39,787 bases of DNA, taken from positions 1-39,787 of the forward strand of contig DLAR01000005.1 of NCBI GenBank assembly GCA_002494015.1, given 5' to 3'. The notes under the pieces were generated by a model. That model saw nothing but the letters and a program-made list of their open reading frames with translations. It was not told the DNA's origin and searched no databases. The position numbers and the translations under genes were made by a program. Below are positions 23,692 through 32,835 of the stretch, piece by piece (positions within the stretch are counted from its first letter, which is position 1; each line of letters starts with the position of its first letter). Origin of the DNA: Porphyromonadaceae bacterium UBA7042. GTDB taxonomy: Bacteria > Bacteroidota > Bacteroidia > Bacteroidales > Muribaculaceae.

Positions 23692-26463
23692 ATGTCAGGA
23701 CATTATTCAGATATCGACGAGACCTTTGACCCCGAGGTAATAGTCAACCCCGATAAAAATCGTTATAACCGAGTTCCGCAACCTGAACCACGTCGGGAGG
23801 AGCAACCCAAGCCACAGCCTGAACCACGGCCTGAGCCACAGGTTGTGGAGGAACGGCAACCCGAACCGAGGGAGGAAAAACCGGAGGAGCCGGTTGCGGA
23901 AAAAGCGTCCACCACTAAGATTGACTGGTGGAAGGCTGTCCGTGACAGCCGCACTGCCATGTTCATGGGTATCGTGCTGCTGGTCGTTTCACTCTATGCC
24001 TTCATCGTGTCGGTGTCCTATTTCTTTAATATCGGTCATGACCAAAGCGCGCTTCTTGGCGGTGATCTTGAGCCGTCGTCAATCAGTAACGCCGGAGGCC
24101 CGGTCGGTGCGTGGCTTGCCCACACGCTGCTTTATAACTGGCTCGGTATAGGGGCGTTTGTTATAATTTTTTATACAGGAGCGCTCGGACTGTCTTTGCT
24201 CGGAGTCAAGCGTTTCAGATTTTGGCATCTGACATTCTCGTCTCTTTTGACGGCCGTGGCTATTTCGGTTATCGGCGGATTTGTCACATGGGAGATGGCA
24301 TCCCCGGTTTTTTGGGGCGGTCGTCACGGACATTTCCTAAACGGCCGCATGGTTGAACTTGCGGGTGTGTGGGGCGCGCTCGGTCTGAGTGTGATAATGG
24401 CCGGTGCGCTTGCGATGCTTTTTCTCGATTGGCTCAAAAATATATGGCGGTGGTTCGGCCGGCGCACGTCGGCAATAAACGCCCGTCTCGCGCGGAAACG
24501 TGCAGAGCGGCAGGCCCGTCTTGACGAGGAACGCCGACAGGAAGAACTTGAAGCAAAGAACCGTGCTGACCGCGAAGCTGCCGAGGCCGAGAAAAAAGCC
24601 TCGGCTGAAAAGAAGGCTGCAAATAATATTCCTCCGAAGGTAGAGGAGAAAAAAGAAACTGAACCACAGATTCAGTCCCAGAGCCGGCCCGAAGTGCACG
24701 AAGATGAGAATGTCAATCCGTTGTTTCGCGCCGTAACCCCTATTGACGAAGTGGTGATTAACGACGTGCCTGTTCAGCAAGATTTGTTTGCCAATCCCGA
24801 CATTGATGATTTTGAACCGGGAACAGATAATGAAATAGGTGAAATCGACACCGTCGTTGAAGATGAAGTCAGAGATGAAGAACCTCCATTGTTTGCCGTG
24901 GAAACTCCCGAGATAGAAGAAATGCCTGCAACATTTGTCGACAAAGAGAATGACAGCCTGTATGACCCGACAGCCGAGCTGTCGCGATTCCAGATGCCTT
25001 CCATAGAGCTCCTTCACGAGCGCGTTTATCAGACTGACAATGTCGATGCCGAGGAAATGGAGGAAAACAAGCAGCGCATCACTAAGACACTGAATGATTA
25101 CGGCATCCCGATTTCCCATATTCAGGCAACGGTGGGCCCGACGGTCACGCTGTATGAGATTATTCCGGCCGAAGGTGTGCGAATAGCCAAAATCAAGCGT
25201 CTTGAAGATGACATCGCCCTTAGCCTTGCCGCACTCGGAATCCGTATTATCGCGCCTATTCCCGGCAAGGGTACGATTGGTATCGAGGTGCCCAACAAGG
25301 ATCCTCAGACCGTATCGATGCGCTCGGTCATCTCATCGCGCCGTTTTCAGGAAAAGAAAAACGAAATGGGACTGCCGATGGCGATGGGTTGTACGATTTC
25401 CAATGACGTGTTTATCGCCGACCTCTGCAAAATGCCCCACCTCCTTGTGGCCGGTGCGACAGGCATGGGTAAGTCAGTGGGCCTTAATACAATCATTGCT
25501 TCGCTGCTATATACGAAGCATCCTGCCGAGCTGAAATTTGTCCTCGTCGACCCCAAGATGGTCGAGTTCAGCCTGTATGCGCGTCTTGAAAACCATTATC
25601 TGGCCAAACTTCCCGACGAGGAGGATGCCATTATCACCGACCCGTCAAAGGTTGTGGCCACGCTCAACTCGCTCTGTGTCGAGATGGACAACCGTTACGC
25701 GCTGCTCCGCGATGCCGCATGCCGCAACTTGAAAGAGTACAACGACAAGTTTGTCCACCGTCATCTCAATCCTGAAAAAGGGCATCGGTTTATGCCCTAT
25801 ATCGTGGTGATAGTCGACGAGTTTGCCGACTTGATTATGACTGCGGGCAAGGAAGTCGAAATGCCAATCGCCCGACTGGCTCAGAAAGCGCGCGCAGTCG
25901 GGATGCATGTCATTCTTGCCACACAGCGCCCTTCGACCAATGTCATTACCGGTATCATCAAGGCCAATTTCCCCGGCCGAATCGCTTTCCGCGTGTTCCA
26001 GATGGTCGATTCTCGCACTATTCTTGACCGTCCCGGAGCAAACCAGCTCATCGGTCGCGGTGACATGCTGTTCTCCAACAATGGCAAGATTGACCGTGTG
26101 CAGTGTGCCTTTATTGATACTGACGAGGTCGAGGCAATCTGTGAGGCAATCGGCAAGCAGCCGGGTTATGGTCATGCCTACGAGCTGCCTGAGTATGTGC
26201 CTGAAAGCGACGGCAGTGCGTCGGTCGGCAACCTTACGGACCGCGACCCGCTGTTTGACGAGGCTGCAAGGCTTGTGGTGTCGACTGATACCGCCTCTAC
26301 CTCGTCATTGCAGCGTCGTTATTCGATAGGCTACAACCGTGCGGGCAAAATCATGGACCAGATGGAGGCAGCCGGAATTGTCGGTCCGTCACAGGGTGGC
26401 AAACCTCGTCAGGTGCTCGTCGATTCCATGACGCTTGAGCATATCCTTTCAAATCAGGCTTAA
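23692..26463 (+). CDS. ftsK: DNA translocase FtsK/SpoIIIE
   Basis: This encodes 923 residues from ATG 23692. A Pro/Glu/Arg-rich cytoplasmic stretch (~28-70) precedes four membrane helices (about 89-112, 148-170, 180-200, 227-247). A charged linker (~260-440) follows, then the RecA-like motor with Walker A GATGMGKS at 588-595 and a Walker B-like 'YIVVIVDEFADLIM'. 'RPGANQLIGRGDML' is also present. A C-terminal winged-helix gamma domain ('SLQRRYSIGYNRAGKIMDQM') would read KOPS-like sites. It pumps chromosome dimers through the division septum. It is followed within 40 bases by lolA and then trxB, probably one transcript. Confidence 0.96.
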   Translation: MSGHYSDIDETFDPEVIVNPDKNRYNRVPQPEPRREEQPKPQPEPRPEPQVVEERQPEPREEKPEEPVAEKASTTKIDWWKAVRDSRTAMFMGIVLLVVSLYAFIVSVSYFFNIGHDQSALLGGDLEPSSISNAGGPVGAWLAHTLLYNWLGIGAFVIIFYTGALGLSLLGVKRFRFWHLTFSSLLTAVAISVIGGFVTWEMASPVFWGGRHGHFLNGRMVELAGVWGALGLSVIMAGALAMLFLDWLKNIWRWFGRRTSAINARLARKRAERQARLDEERRQEELEAKNRADREAAEAEKKASAEKKAANNIPPKVEEKKETEPQIQSQSRPEVHEDENVNPLFRAVTPIDEVVINDVPVQQDLFANPDIDDFEPGTDNEIGEIDTVVEDEVRDEEPPLFAVETPEIEEMPATFVDKENDSLYDPTAELSRFQMPSIELLHERVYQTDNVDAEEMEENKQRITKTLNDYGIPISHIQATVGPTVTLYEIIPAEGVRIAKIKRLEDDIALSLAALGIRIIAPIPGKGTIGIEVPNKDPQTVSMRSVISSRRFQEKKNEMGLPMAMGCTISNDVFIADLCKMPHLLVAGATGMGKSVGLNTIIASLLYTKHPAELKFVLVDPKMVEFSLYARLENHYLAKLPDEEDAIITDPSKVVATLNSLCVEMDNRYALLRDAACRNLKEYNDKFVHRHLNPEKGHRFMPYIVVIVDEFADLIMTAGKEVEMPIARLAQKARAVGMHVILATQRPSTNVITGIIKANFPGRIAFRVFQMVDSRTILDRPGANQLIGRGDMLFSNNGKIDRVQCAFIDTDEVEAICEAIGKQPGYGHAYELPEYVPESDGSASVGNLTDRDPLFDEAARLVVSTDTASTSSLQRRYSIGYNRAGKIMDQMEAAGIVGPSQGGKPRQVLVDSMTLEHILSNQA

Positions 26464-26499
26464 ACCATAGGCCGACTAAAAATGTTATTCGTAATAGAA

Positions 26500-27108
26500 A
26501 TGAAAAAGATTATACTGATAGCCGTGGCGTTGTTGACGGCCTTCTCGGCATCGGCAGTGGAGACTGCTGATGCCTTTCTCGGCCGAGTGGCGGCGAAATT
26601 GAAATCTTCGCCATCGATTGTGGCTTCCTATCGGCTGACAACCGACGGGGCATCGCAACGCGGGACACTGACTGTCGCCGGAAACTGTTTTACAATCGAT
26701 GCTCCGGGACTCAGATCATGGTATGACGGAAAGACTCAGTGGACTTACTCCTCACAGACCGGCGAGGTCAATATCACTGAACCATCGCCCGAGGAGGTCG
26801 AGCAGATTAACCCGTTTGCCGTTATCAATGCGTTCAGGCAGGGTTACAAGTCCCAATTTGTGCCGGCTGCGGCAGGTTTGAAAAAAATAAAAATGACATC
26901 CTCAGTGCCCGGAAATGATATAAGCAATGTTTTGCTTACTGTCAGCGACAAGACTCTCAATCCTGCCGAAATAGTGCTGACGCTTTCGTCTAATCAGGTA
27001 ATTATAATCAGAATAGACAGCGTCAAGGCCGGGGTAAAGATGCCGGCCTCGTCGTTTCGGTTTGACAAGTCGAAATTTCCCGGAGTGGAGGTGGTTGACT
27101 TGAGATAA
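26500..27108 (+). CDS. LolA-like outer-membrane lipoprotein carrier
   Basis: This encodes 202 residues from ATG 26500, which starts a signal peptide (MKKIILIAVALLTAFSASA); the ATG at 26482 adds only six residues. Mature features match LolA-like carriers of Bacteroidota: 'FTIDAPGLRSWYDGKTQWTY', then 'NPFAVINAF', in a mainly beta half-barrel. LolA proteins ferry lipoproteins from inner to outer membrane. It stands between ftsK and trxB, an order I recall as common in Bacteroidales. Confidence 0.85.
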   Translation: MKKIILIAVALLTAFSASAVETADAFLGRVAAKLKSSPSIVASYRLTTDGASQRGTLTVAGNCFTIDAPGLRSWYDGKTQWTYSSQTGEVNITEPSPEEVEQINPFAVINAFRQGYKSQFVPAAAGLKKIKMTSSVPGNDISNVLLTVSDKTLNPAEIVLTLSSNQVIIIRIDSVKAGVKMPASSFRFDKSKFPGVEVVDLR

Positions 27109-27185
27109 AGTTGCGAATTATAAAATAAGAATCATAAATTGTGATGCCGTGGGAGAAATTCCACTGGCATCTGAGACTAAAGATT

Positions 27186-28136
27186 ATGGAAGAAAAAAAC
27201 TTGACAACCCGGTGCCTGATTATCGGTTCGGGCCCGGCCGGTTTCACTGCGGCGATATATGCGTCGCGCGCCAATGTCAATCCGCTCCTTTTTGAAGGAT
27301 ACCAGCCCGGAGGGCAGTTGACCACGACTACCGAGGTTGAAAACTTTCCCGGTTATCCCAACGGTGTGACCGGGCCGCAGCTCATGGAGGATCTGCGCAA
27401 TCAGGCGTTGCGTTTCGGTGCGGACATACGCCCCGGTTATATTAATAAAATCGATCTGTCCAAGCGGCCTTTTGTTGCGGAGACAGATGATGGCATCACA
27501 ATTACCGCTGAGACTGTGATTATTTCTACCGGCGCGTCGGCAAAGTATCTCGGACTTGAAGACGAGACAAAATATTCGGGACTTGGTGTCTCGGCTTGCG
27601 CTACATGTGACGGGTTCTTTTACCGTGGCAAGAAGGTTGCAGTCGTAGGCGGCGGTGACACTGCCTGTGAGGAGGCTCTTTATCTGAGCAACCTCGCATC
27701 GGAAGTGTATCTGATTGTGCGCCGCGACGTGCTCCGTGCCTCCAAGGTGATGCAGCGCCGTGTCTTTGAGAAAGAGAATATCAAGGTTTATTTCAATACT
27801 CAGACACAAGGACTTTATGGTGCCGATTTTCTTGAAGGCGCACACATGGTAGAACGTCTCGGTACGCCTGACGAAGTGAAATTTGACCTCGCAATCGACG
27901 GTTTCTTCCTTGCAATCGGCCACAAGCCGAATACCGAGATTTTCCGTCCGCTGCTTGACCTCGACGAGGTGGGATATGTAAAGGTTCAGGGCGATTCGAC
28001 CCGCACCAATATTGAAGGCGTATTTGCTGCCGGAGACGTTGCCGATCCCCATTACCGTCAGGCAATCACTGCTGCCGGAATGGGTTGCAAGGCTGCCCTT
28101 GACGTGGAACGGTTCCTTGCCGAGCATCAGGTTTGA
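27186..28136 (+). CDS. trxB: Thioredoxin-disulfide reductase
   Basis: This encodes 316 residues from ATG 27186 (MEEKNLTTRC); 15 extra in-frame codons upstream look non-coding. FAD-binding GSGPAG is at 14-19, the redox-active CATC at 138-141, NADPH-binding GGGDTA at 155-160, and 'GVFAAGDVADPHYRQ' near the end. The enzyme moves electrons from NADPH to thioredoxin in the cytoplasm. It ends at a strong bidirectional terminator, closing the ftsK-lolA-trxB run. Confidence 0.97.
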   Translation: MEEKNLTTRCLIIGSGPAGFTAAIYASRANVNPLLFEGYQPGGQLTTTTEVENFPGYPNGVTGPQLMEDLRNQALRFGADIRPGYINKIDLSKRPFVAETDDGITITAETVIISTGASAKYLGLEDETKYSGLGVSACATCDGFFYRGKKVAVVGGGDTACEEALYLSNLASEVYLIVRRDVLRASKVMQRRVFEKENIKVYFNTQTQGLYGADFLEGAHMVERLGTPDEVKFDLAIDGFFLAIGHKPNTEIFRPLLDLDEVGYVKVQGDSTRTNIEGVFAAGDVADPHYRQAITAAGMGCKAALDVERFLAEHQV

Positions 28137-28151
28137 CAAAAATATTCCGAC

Positions 28152-28201
28152 AATAAAAAATCGGGTGCCGAGGTTGATGACTCGGCACCCGATTTTTTAT
28201 T
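28152..28201. terminator. Bidirectional intrinsic terminator
   Basis: A perfect 21-bp stem (28152-28172 with 28181-28201), an 8-base loop, and A- and T-runs at the two feet serve trxB and the convergent beta-barrel gene. Confidence 0.93.
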
Positions 28202-28218
28202 GGCTAAGCTCTGTGAAA

Positions 28219-28830
28219 TCAGAACAGATACGCGGCTGTGATAGTCCAGTAACGGTTCTTGCCGTCGATTCCCGCAGCCTGAGTCTCGGCAACGTTGAGG
28301 GTCTTTACTGCTTTGGTGAGACCGATGCCGTAGCTGGCGTGAACTTGTACCTTGTTTACAAACTGAAGGCCGATACCAAAGTTCCAAGCCCAGTCACAAG
28401 ACTTGTTTTCGTAGGTTTCTTTGAACTTACGGCTGGTAAGGAATGCAACCGAAGGACCGGTGGTAATGAAGGGGGAAACAATCTTGCTGACCACGGGAAC
28501 GCCGATTTTCCACTTGAGGTTGAGGGGAATTTCGATATAATCGCGCTTGTCGGTTGCAATATTGTTTTCTTCCATGAATTTGGCGTTGCGGCGCACATAC
28601 ATAGCCGAGAGGTCAAAGCCGACACCGATAACAGGAACGGTAAATTCGGTCATGAGACCACCGGTGAAGCCTGTCTGATTGTCTGACTCAAAAACATCTT
28701 TGTTAAAATGGAGCGAGTTCACGTTTACACCGGCTTTTACACCGAAACGGAACTGAGCACTGGCAGTCATAGCCGATGATGCGCCAAGCACCATGACAAG
28801 GGTCATGAAAATTACTTTGATTGCTTTCAT
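28219..28830 (-). CDS. PorT-family outer membrane beta-barrel protein
   Basis: This encodes 203 residues with a signal peptide (MKAIKVIFMTLVMVLGASSA ... ASA|Q). The mature part is an 8-stranded-type barrel with alternating hydrophobic strands: 'FGVKAGVNVNSLHF', 'GFTGGLMTEFTV', 'GFDLSAMYVRR', and a terminal 'YWTITAAYLF' with C-terminal Phe for Bam recognition. It matches the broad 'outer membrane protein beta-barrel' group that includes PorT, without being the specific secretion protein. It is monocistronic, with a good promoter. Confidence 0.85.
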   Translation of the reverse strand: MKAIKVIFMTLVMVLGASSAMTASAQFRFGVKAGVNVNSLHFNKDVFESDNQTGFTGGLMTEFTVPVIGVGFDLSAMYVRRNAKFMEENNIATDKRDYIEIPLNLKWKIGVPVVSKIVSPFITTGPSVAFLTSRKFKETYENKSCDWAWNFGIGLQFVNKVQVHASYGIGLTKAVKTLNVAETQAAGIDGKNRYWTITAAYLF

Positions 28831-28865
28831 CTTAGATAAATAGTTTAATGGTGAAAATTCTGCCG

Positions 28866-28897
28866 CAAAGTTAACACTTTTTGTCTATTATAAGCAA
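28866..28897 (-). promoter_or_regulatory. Promoter of the beta-barrel gene
   Basis: A minus-strand TTG (28897-28895), a 21-base spacer and TAACTTTG (28873-28866) match the consensus. Confidence 0.62.
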
Positions 28898-28919
28898 TTT
28901 TGCACGACTTTTTTACCAA

Positions 28920-31484
28920 TCAGAATGAAAAATGAGCCGCGATGCGTATGCCTCCGAGGCATGCGTCGGGGGCATGGCGGTAGGTGAGCCGCCACACATA
29001 GTCCACCCTGAGAATCCTTAAAATGTTGTCGACACCCACTCCGACTTCCATGTAGGGAGTGCGCGGATTCATGCGTTGCGTATGTGCGATTTCGGGGAAA
29101 CGGAACAGCTCGGGATTGAATGCCGGGTTATTCCGCTCGCTCAATCGGCCGAAGAACCCGCGAAACGAGAACGCTTCGCGAAGTTTAAGGCGTTTAAGCA
29201 AGGGGATGTTGTTTAAGATGGCTCCGTTGGCCCAATATGTGACATCCCACATTGCGTAGGTGTCGTTTATAAACTCCATCGGGTTAAGCAGCGCGAATGC
29301 TTCGGGCTGGATGATGTAAGACAGATTGGAATTGGGGATAATCAAGTTGGGATAGGGGACACGCGACCACACATGCGCCCCTTTGATAATCACGTCGGTA
29401 TAACCGAAAGCCGAGAACCAAAAACGCTTGCTGAAAGATGCCTCGGTCTTATTGAGCGTATAACGGTTGCCTGACATGCCTCGCGGGGCCACGGTGTGGG
29501 CAAGGGTAAACACCGGCGCGTCAAGATTGATAGGGCGGCGGCTGCTTTTCCCTTGGAAAAACTTTTCGCCGGGAGCATATCTCAGTTTTAATGTCAGGGT
29601 ATTGAGTGTGTAATGGGGGAAGATGGTTCCGTTGCCGTCAATGAAGGTCATGTCGCGTGTTGCATACTGGCGTTCATTTTGGAGCTTGGCCTCAAACGAA
29701 AAATTGTTTTCGAGTTCAAGGATGTACTCAAGACTGCTTATGCGATGATAGGTAATCTGGGTATCTTTTTTACGGCGCAGGGAAAGGAATATGTTGTCAG
29801 GATTGGTGGCGACGAAATTTTGTCCCAGCATGTCGATGTCATAGAGATGTGTGGCACGCAGGGAGTGAACCGGAAATTCCCGCGAATGGTATTTCTTGTC
29901 GCGGAAAGAATATTCCAGCTCGCCTTTATATTTCCATTTGTGGTCTTTGAACCCGTAGGCTCCATAACCTCGGGCAAACCATCGCCGGGAGAGGTTGGCG
30001 GTTGTCATGCCTCCCGCCTTGAGACGAAGGCCCTCCAAGTCGTTATAGGAGACGAAGGTATTGACGGGGCCGATGTCAAATTTTGATTTTGGCGCAGTGT
30101 GGATGTATCCACCTACCAGCACGCGGAGTGTCTTCTCGCTCCAGTAATAGACCTTGTTGGAGCGCAGGCGGGCCATGAGCAGGTTGACACTTTTTTCGCT
30201 TTTGGAAATCTTGGCGAGTCGGCGCGTTTCCCAAAAAGCCTCGTCGCGACTTCCGGCCTCGGGAAGTGTGCGCGATGGCGATTTCATCGAGAATAATTTC
30301 TCATCGGCCGGGGGGGCGAACGAGTGATTTGAATAAACAGTGTTTCGCCGGGCATACAATCCTTGTATCCCCGGGATAACCGAGGCTTCAAGAATGAGAT
30401 CGTCGCGGGTTTTGAGGCGTGTCCCGTCAGGTGCGCGGTCATAGTCCTGACGGATGAGCATGTTGTCTATAAAGTTGAGGTTTATGTCGTGAGGGGCATG
30501 TAGCTCTAAACGTTTGATGAACATGGTGGAATCCCCTTCGATGACGTAGAAACGCCCCGTAAATCCCATTGAGGCAGGATTGTGGGGTACAAAAGTCAGC
30601 TCGACGCACCGGGTCATGTCGATTGTGACAGTGTCGGTAAGGTAGAATTTGTAAAAATCCGGGGCAATGCGTGACAGCGGTGAGACAAACCGGTTTTGAA
30701 GTATTGTGATGTCGTTCTGATATACATCTACTTCGCGCAGCACGTCTTCATAGGCTTTTTGCAGGCTTTCCTGATCGACAAGGTCGTCAAGGCCACCGGT
30801 TTTGAACCCCTCGATAATCTCTTTTTCGCTTTCGGGGTTTTTGCGGTAGTATATTTCCGATGCTTTCTCTCGGGTAATGACATTGAGAATCGGGTTGCCC
30901 GATACCTCTGATACGTCGAGATGCTCGGTCATCCACGGGAATTGCTTTATGAGGAATCCGCCGTCGTCGCCCGTGGCTGAATCGGCGACATGAAAGTTGT
31001 TTAATGCGAATGTTATCCGTTCATATTTCCGATAATTGTAGTTTTCGCGGCTGCGCGGGTCATTGATGTCCATTGTTGCGCGGATTTTCTCCATGAACGC
31101 TACTGCCGGATTGTTTTTCTTAGAGTAATGTTCTTTTTTAGGCTTGGCAACGACCTCGTTAAGGATTACACCTGTGGGGACAACATCGATGGTGACGCGG
31201 TTCGATCTGCCTGCTTTAAGGGGCATCCGTTTGGTTGTGAATCCCATTGCGGATACTTCGACTGCCGTAAATGGTTTTGCTGTCGAGATGTCAAACCGCC
31301 CGTCATCGCCGGTCAGCATACCACGGTCGGTGCCGACGAGTAAGACCGAGGCAAAGGGGACGGGCTCATGGGTAAGAGAGTCGCGCACGATTCCGATTAC
31401 ACGGCCGGCCTGTGCCGCGGCTGACCGCGGCATGGCAGACGTTGTCATCAGGAGGACTAAAAGAAGTAGGTCACGCACACGCAT
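28920..31484 (-). CDS. DUF5686 outer-membrane protein with carboxypeptidase-like regulatory domain
   Basis: This encodes 854 residues with a signal peptide (MRVRDLLLLVLLMTTSAMPR ... AAA). Residues ~28-110 form a carboxypeptidase D-type beta domain ('VIGIVRDSLTHEPVPFASVL'). The rest matches the DUF5686 pattern from memory: 'NNPAVAFMEKI', 'NYNYRKYERITFALNNF', then a C-terminal barrel ending 'IRIAAHFSF' with terminal Phe. The family is common in Bacteroidota outer membranes and not characterised. It starts 60 bases from the divergent CYTH gene. Confidence 0.85.
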   Translation of the reverse strand: MRVRDLLLLVLLMTTSAMPRSAAAQAGRVIGIVRDSLTHEPVPFASVLLVGTDRGMLTGDDGRFDISTAKPFTAVEVSAMGFTTKRMPLKAGRSNRVTIDVVPTGVILNEVVAKPKKEHYSKKNNPAVAFMEKIRATMDINDPRSRENYNYRKYERITFALNNFHVADSATGDDGGFLIKQFPWMTEHLDVSEVSGNPILNVITREKASEIYYRKNPESEKEIIEGFKTGGLDDLVDQESLQKAYEDVLREVDVYQNDITILQNRFVSPLSRIAPDFYKFYLTDTVTIDMTRCVELTFVPHNPASMGFTGRFYVIEGDSTMFIKRLELHAPHDINLNFIDNMLIRQDYDRAPDGTRLKTRDDLILEASVIPGIQGLYARRNTVYSNHSFAPPADEKLFSMKSPSRTLPEAGSRDEAFWETRRLAKISKSEKSVNLLMARLRSNKVYYWSEKTLRVLVGGYIHTAPKSKFDIGPVNTFVSYNDLEGLRLKAGGMTTANLSRRWFARGYGAYGFKDHKWKYKGELEYSFRDKKYHSREFPVHSLRATHLYDIDMLGQNFVATNPDNIFLSLRRKKDTQITYHRISSLEYILELENNFSFEAKLQNERQYATRDMTFIDGNGTIFPHYTLNTLTLKLRYAPGEKFFQGKSSRRPINLDAPVFTLAHTVAPRGMSGNRYTLNKTEASFSKRFWFSAFGYTDVIIKGAHVWSRVPYPNLIIPNSNLSYIIQPEAFALLNPMEFINDTYAMWDVTYWANGAILNNIPLLKRLKLREAFSFRGFFGRLSERNNPAFNPELFRFPEIAHTQRMNPRTPYMEVGVGVDNILRILRVDYVWRLTYRHAPDACLGGIRIAAHFSF

Positions 31485-31501
31485 CTTGTGAATCTTTTTT
31501 A

Positions 31502-31509
31502 TATCTTTG
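31502..31509 (+). promoter_or_regulatory. -7 box (TATCTTTG) of the CYTH gene
   Basis: TATCTTTG matches TAnnTTTG, 34 bases before ATG 31544. The nearest TTG is only 13 bases upstream, so the -33 element is missing or degenerate. Confidence 0.5.
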
Positions 31510-31543
31510 TCAAGTAAAACGCAGAATAAGCGAAAACAGTTTT

Positions 31544-31993
31544 ATGGCAAAGGAAATAGAACGCAAATATCTTGTCAACGATGACAGTTACAAGGTAATG
31601 GCCGTCAAGGCTGTGGTTATAAGGCAGAGTTATCTCAACCGTGATCCGCAATGCACGGTGAGGGTCCGCATAAAGGGCAGTCAGGGATTCCTGACAGTCA
31701 AGGGCATCACTGTCGGGGCGACTCGTGACGAGTGGGAATATCCGATTCCTGCTTCAGATGCCGAGGAGATGGCCGAGCGTCTTACCGGCGGGTGGGGAAT
31801 TGACAAGACCCGCTATATAGTAGAATATGGCGGTTTTATCTGGGAGGTAGACGAATTTCACGGAAAGCATGACGGCCTTGTGGTGGCCGAGGTCGAGCTG
31901 CCTGCGGAATGCACAGCCGTCACGCTCCCGCCGTTTGTCGGGCAAGAAGTTACCGGGAATCCGCGATATTACAACTCAACGTTGGCTAAATGA
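31544..31993 (+). CDS. CYTH-domain triphosphate-handling protein
   Basis: This encodes 149 residues from ATG 31544; the earlier in-frame start at 31412 lies inside the divergent gene. It opens with EIERKYLV, the ExExK signature of CYTH triphosphate tunnel enzymes. The tunnel residues continue with 'TVRVRIKGSQGFLTVKG', 'RDEWEYPIP', 'IDKTRYIVEY', 'WEVDEFHG' and 'VVAEVELP'. Members hydrolyse inorganic triphosphate or related substrates with a divalent metal. There is no CHAD domain in or beside it. Its stop overlaps the convergent rlmB stop by 8 bases. Confidence 0.92.
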   Translation: MAKEIERKYLVNDDSYKVMAVKAVVIRQSYLNRDPQCTVRVRIKGSQGFLTVKGITVGATRDEWEYPIPASDAEEMAERLTGGWGIDKTRYIVEYGGFIWEVDEFHGKHDGLVVAEVELPAECTAVTLPPFVGQEVTGNPRYYNSTLAK

Positions 31994-32741
31994 CTTCGAG
32001 ATTGGCTGCCAGACGCTGGCGCACGACTTCGTAAATCGTCACACCCGCGGCCACAGAAACATTGAGGGAGCCGATTTTGCCAAACATGGGAATCGAGGCC
32101 CTGACATCGGCCTGTCGAAGTACTTCGGGGGATATTCCGGTGTCTTCGGCTCCGAGGACAATGGCGACAGGGTCAGTGTAGGATATCCGAGTGTAATTCT
32201 CGTCGGCTTTTTCGCTTACGGCCACGACTTTGTATCCGTTTTCTTTGAGGAAACGGACGGCCCATGATGTTGAGCCTACACGGGCGACAGGGATGTGGTG
32301 AAGCGCGCCTGCCGAAGTCTTTATCGCATCACCGCCTACGCTGACGCTGCCGTGCTCGGGGATTACAATGGCATCGACCCCGGCGCATTCACATGTGCGG
32401 GCGATAGCTCCGAAGTTTCTCACATCAGTAATGCCGTCGAGAATCACTATGAAAGGAAGCAGTCCTGCCTCGTAAAGCTCGGGGACAAGATGGTCAAGGC
32501 GGTAATAAGTTATTGCCGACATCAGAGCGATTACGCCTTGGTGATTTTTGCGGGTAATGCGGTTGATGCGTTCTACAGGCACGCGCTGCATGACTACCCG
32601 GGCGTTACGCGCCTTGGCTATGAGCTCTGATGCAAGGTCTCCTTGGATGTCCTTGGCAATCATTATTTTGTCAATCTCTTTTCCGGCTTCGATGGCCTCA
32701 ATGACGGCACGGATGCCAAAAATGTAATCGCTTGGTTCCAT
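31986..32741 (-). CDS. rlmB: 23S rRNA (guanosine-2'-O-)-methyltransferase RlmB
   Basis: This encodes 251 residues. The N-terminal substrate-binding domain ('IFGIRAVIEAIEAGKEIDKI') is followed by the SPOUT domain: 'NFGAIARTCECAGVDAIVIP', 'IVLGAEDTGIS' and 'IPMFGKIGSLNVSVAAGVTI'. This layout fits RlmB, which methylates G2251 (E. coli numbering) in the peptidyl-transferase loop. TrmB- or TrmL-like specificity cannot be fully excluded. It follows recN by 94 bases on the same strand. Confidence 0.9.
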   Translation of the reverse strand: MEPSDYIFGIRAVIEAIEAGKEIDKIMIAKDIQGDLASELIAKARNARVVMQRVPVERINRITRKNHQGVIALMSAITYYRLDHLVPELYEAGLLPFIVILDGITDVRNFGAIARTCECAGVDAIVIPEHGSVSVGGDAIKTSAGALHHIPVARVGSTSWAVRFLKENGYKVVAVSEKADENYTRISYTDPVAIVLGAEDTGISPEVLRQADVRASIPMFGKIGSLNVSVAAGVTIYEVVRQRLAANLEVI

Positions 32742-32835
32742 ATAGGGTTATTAAAGTGGAGATTTAGAATTGATGATTATTCGGTTGGCTGTCAGTGGTC
32801 AGTCATCTAAATGCTAAACCGCTGCTGCAATATGG

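Noticed and set aside
24337..25119. 260-residue minus-strand open frame inside ftsK
   Set aside because: It lies opposite the charged linker of FtsK, and its Phe-rich product is an artefact of antisense Glu/Lys codons.
27177..28139. 320-residue minus-strand open frame opposite trxB
   Set aside because: trxB has every family motif in frame; the antisense frame has none.
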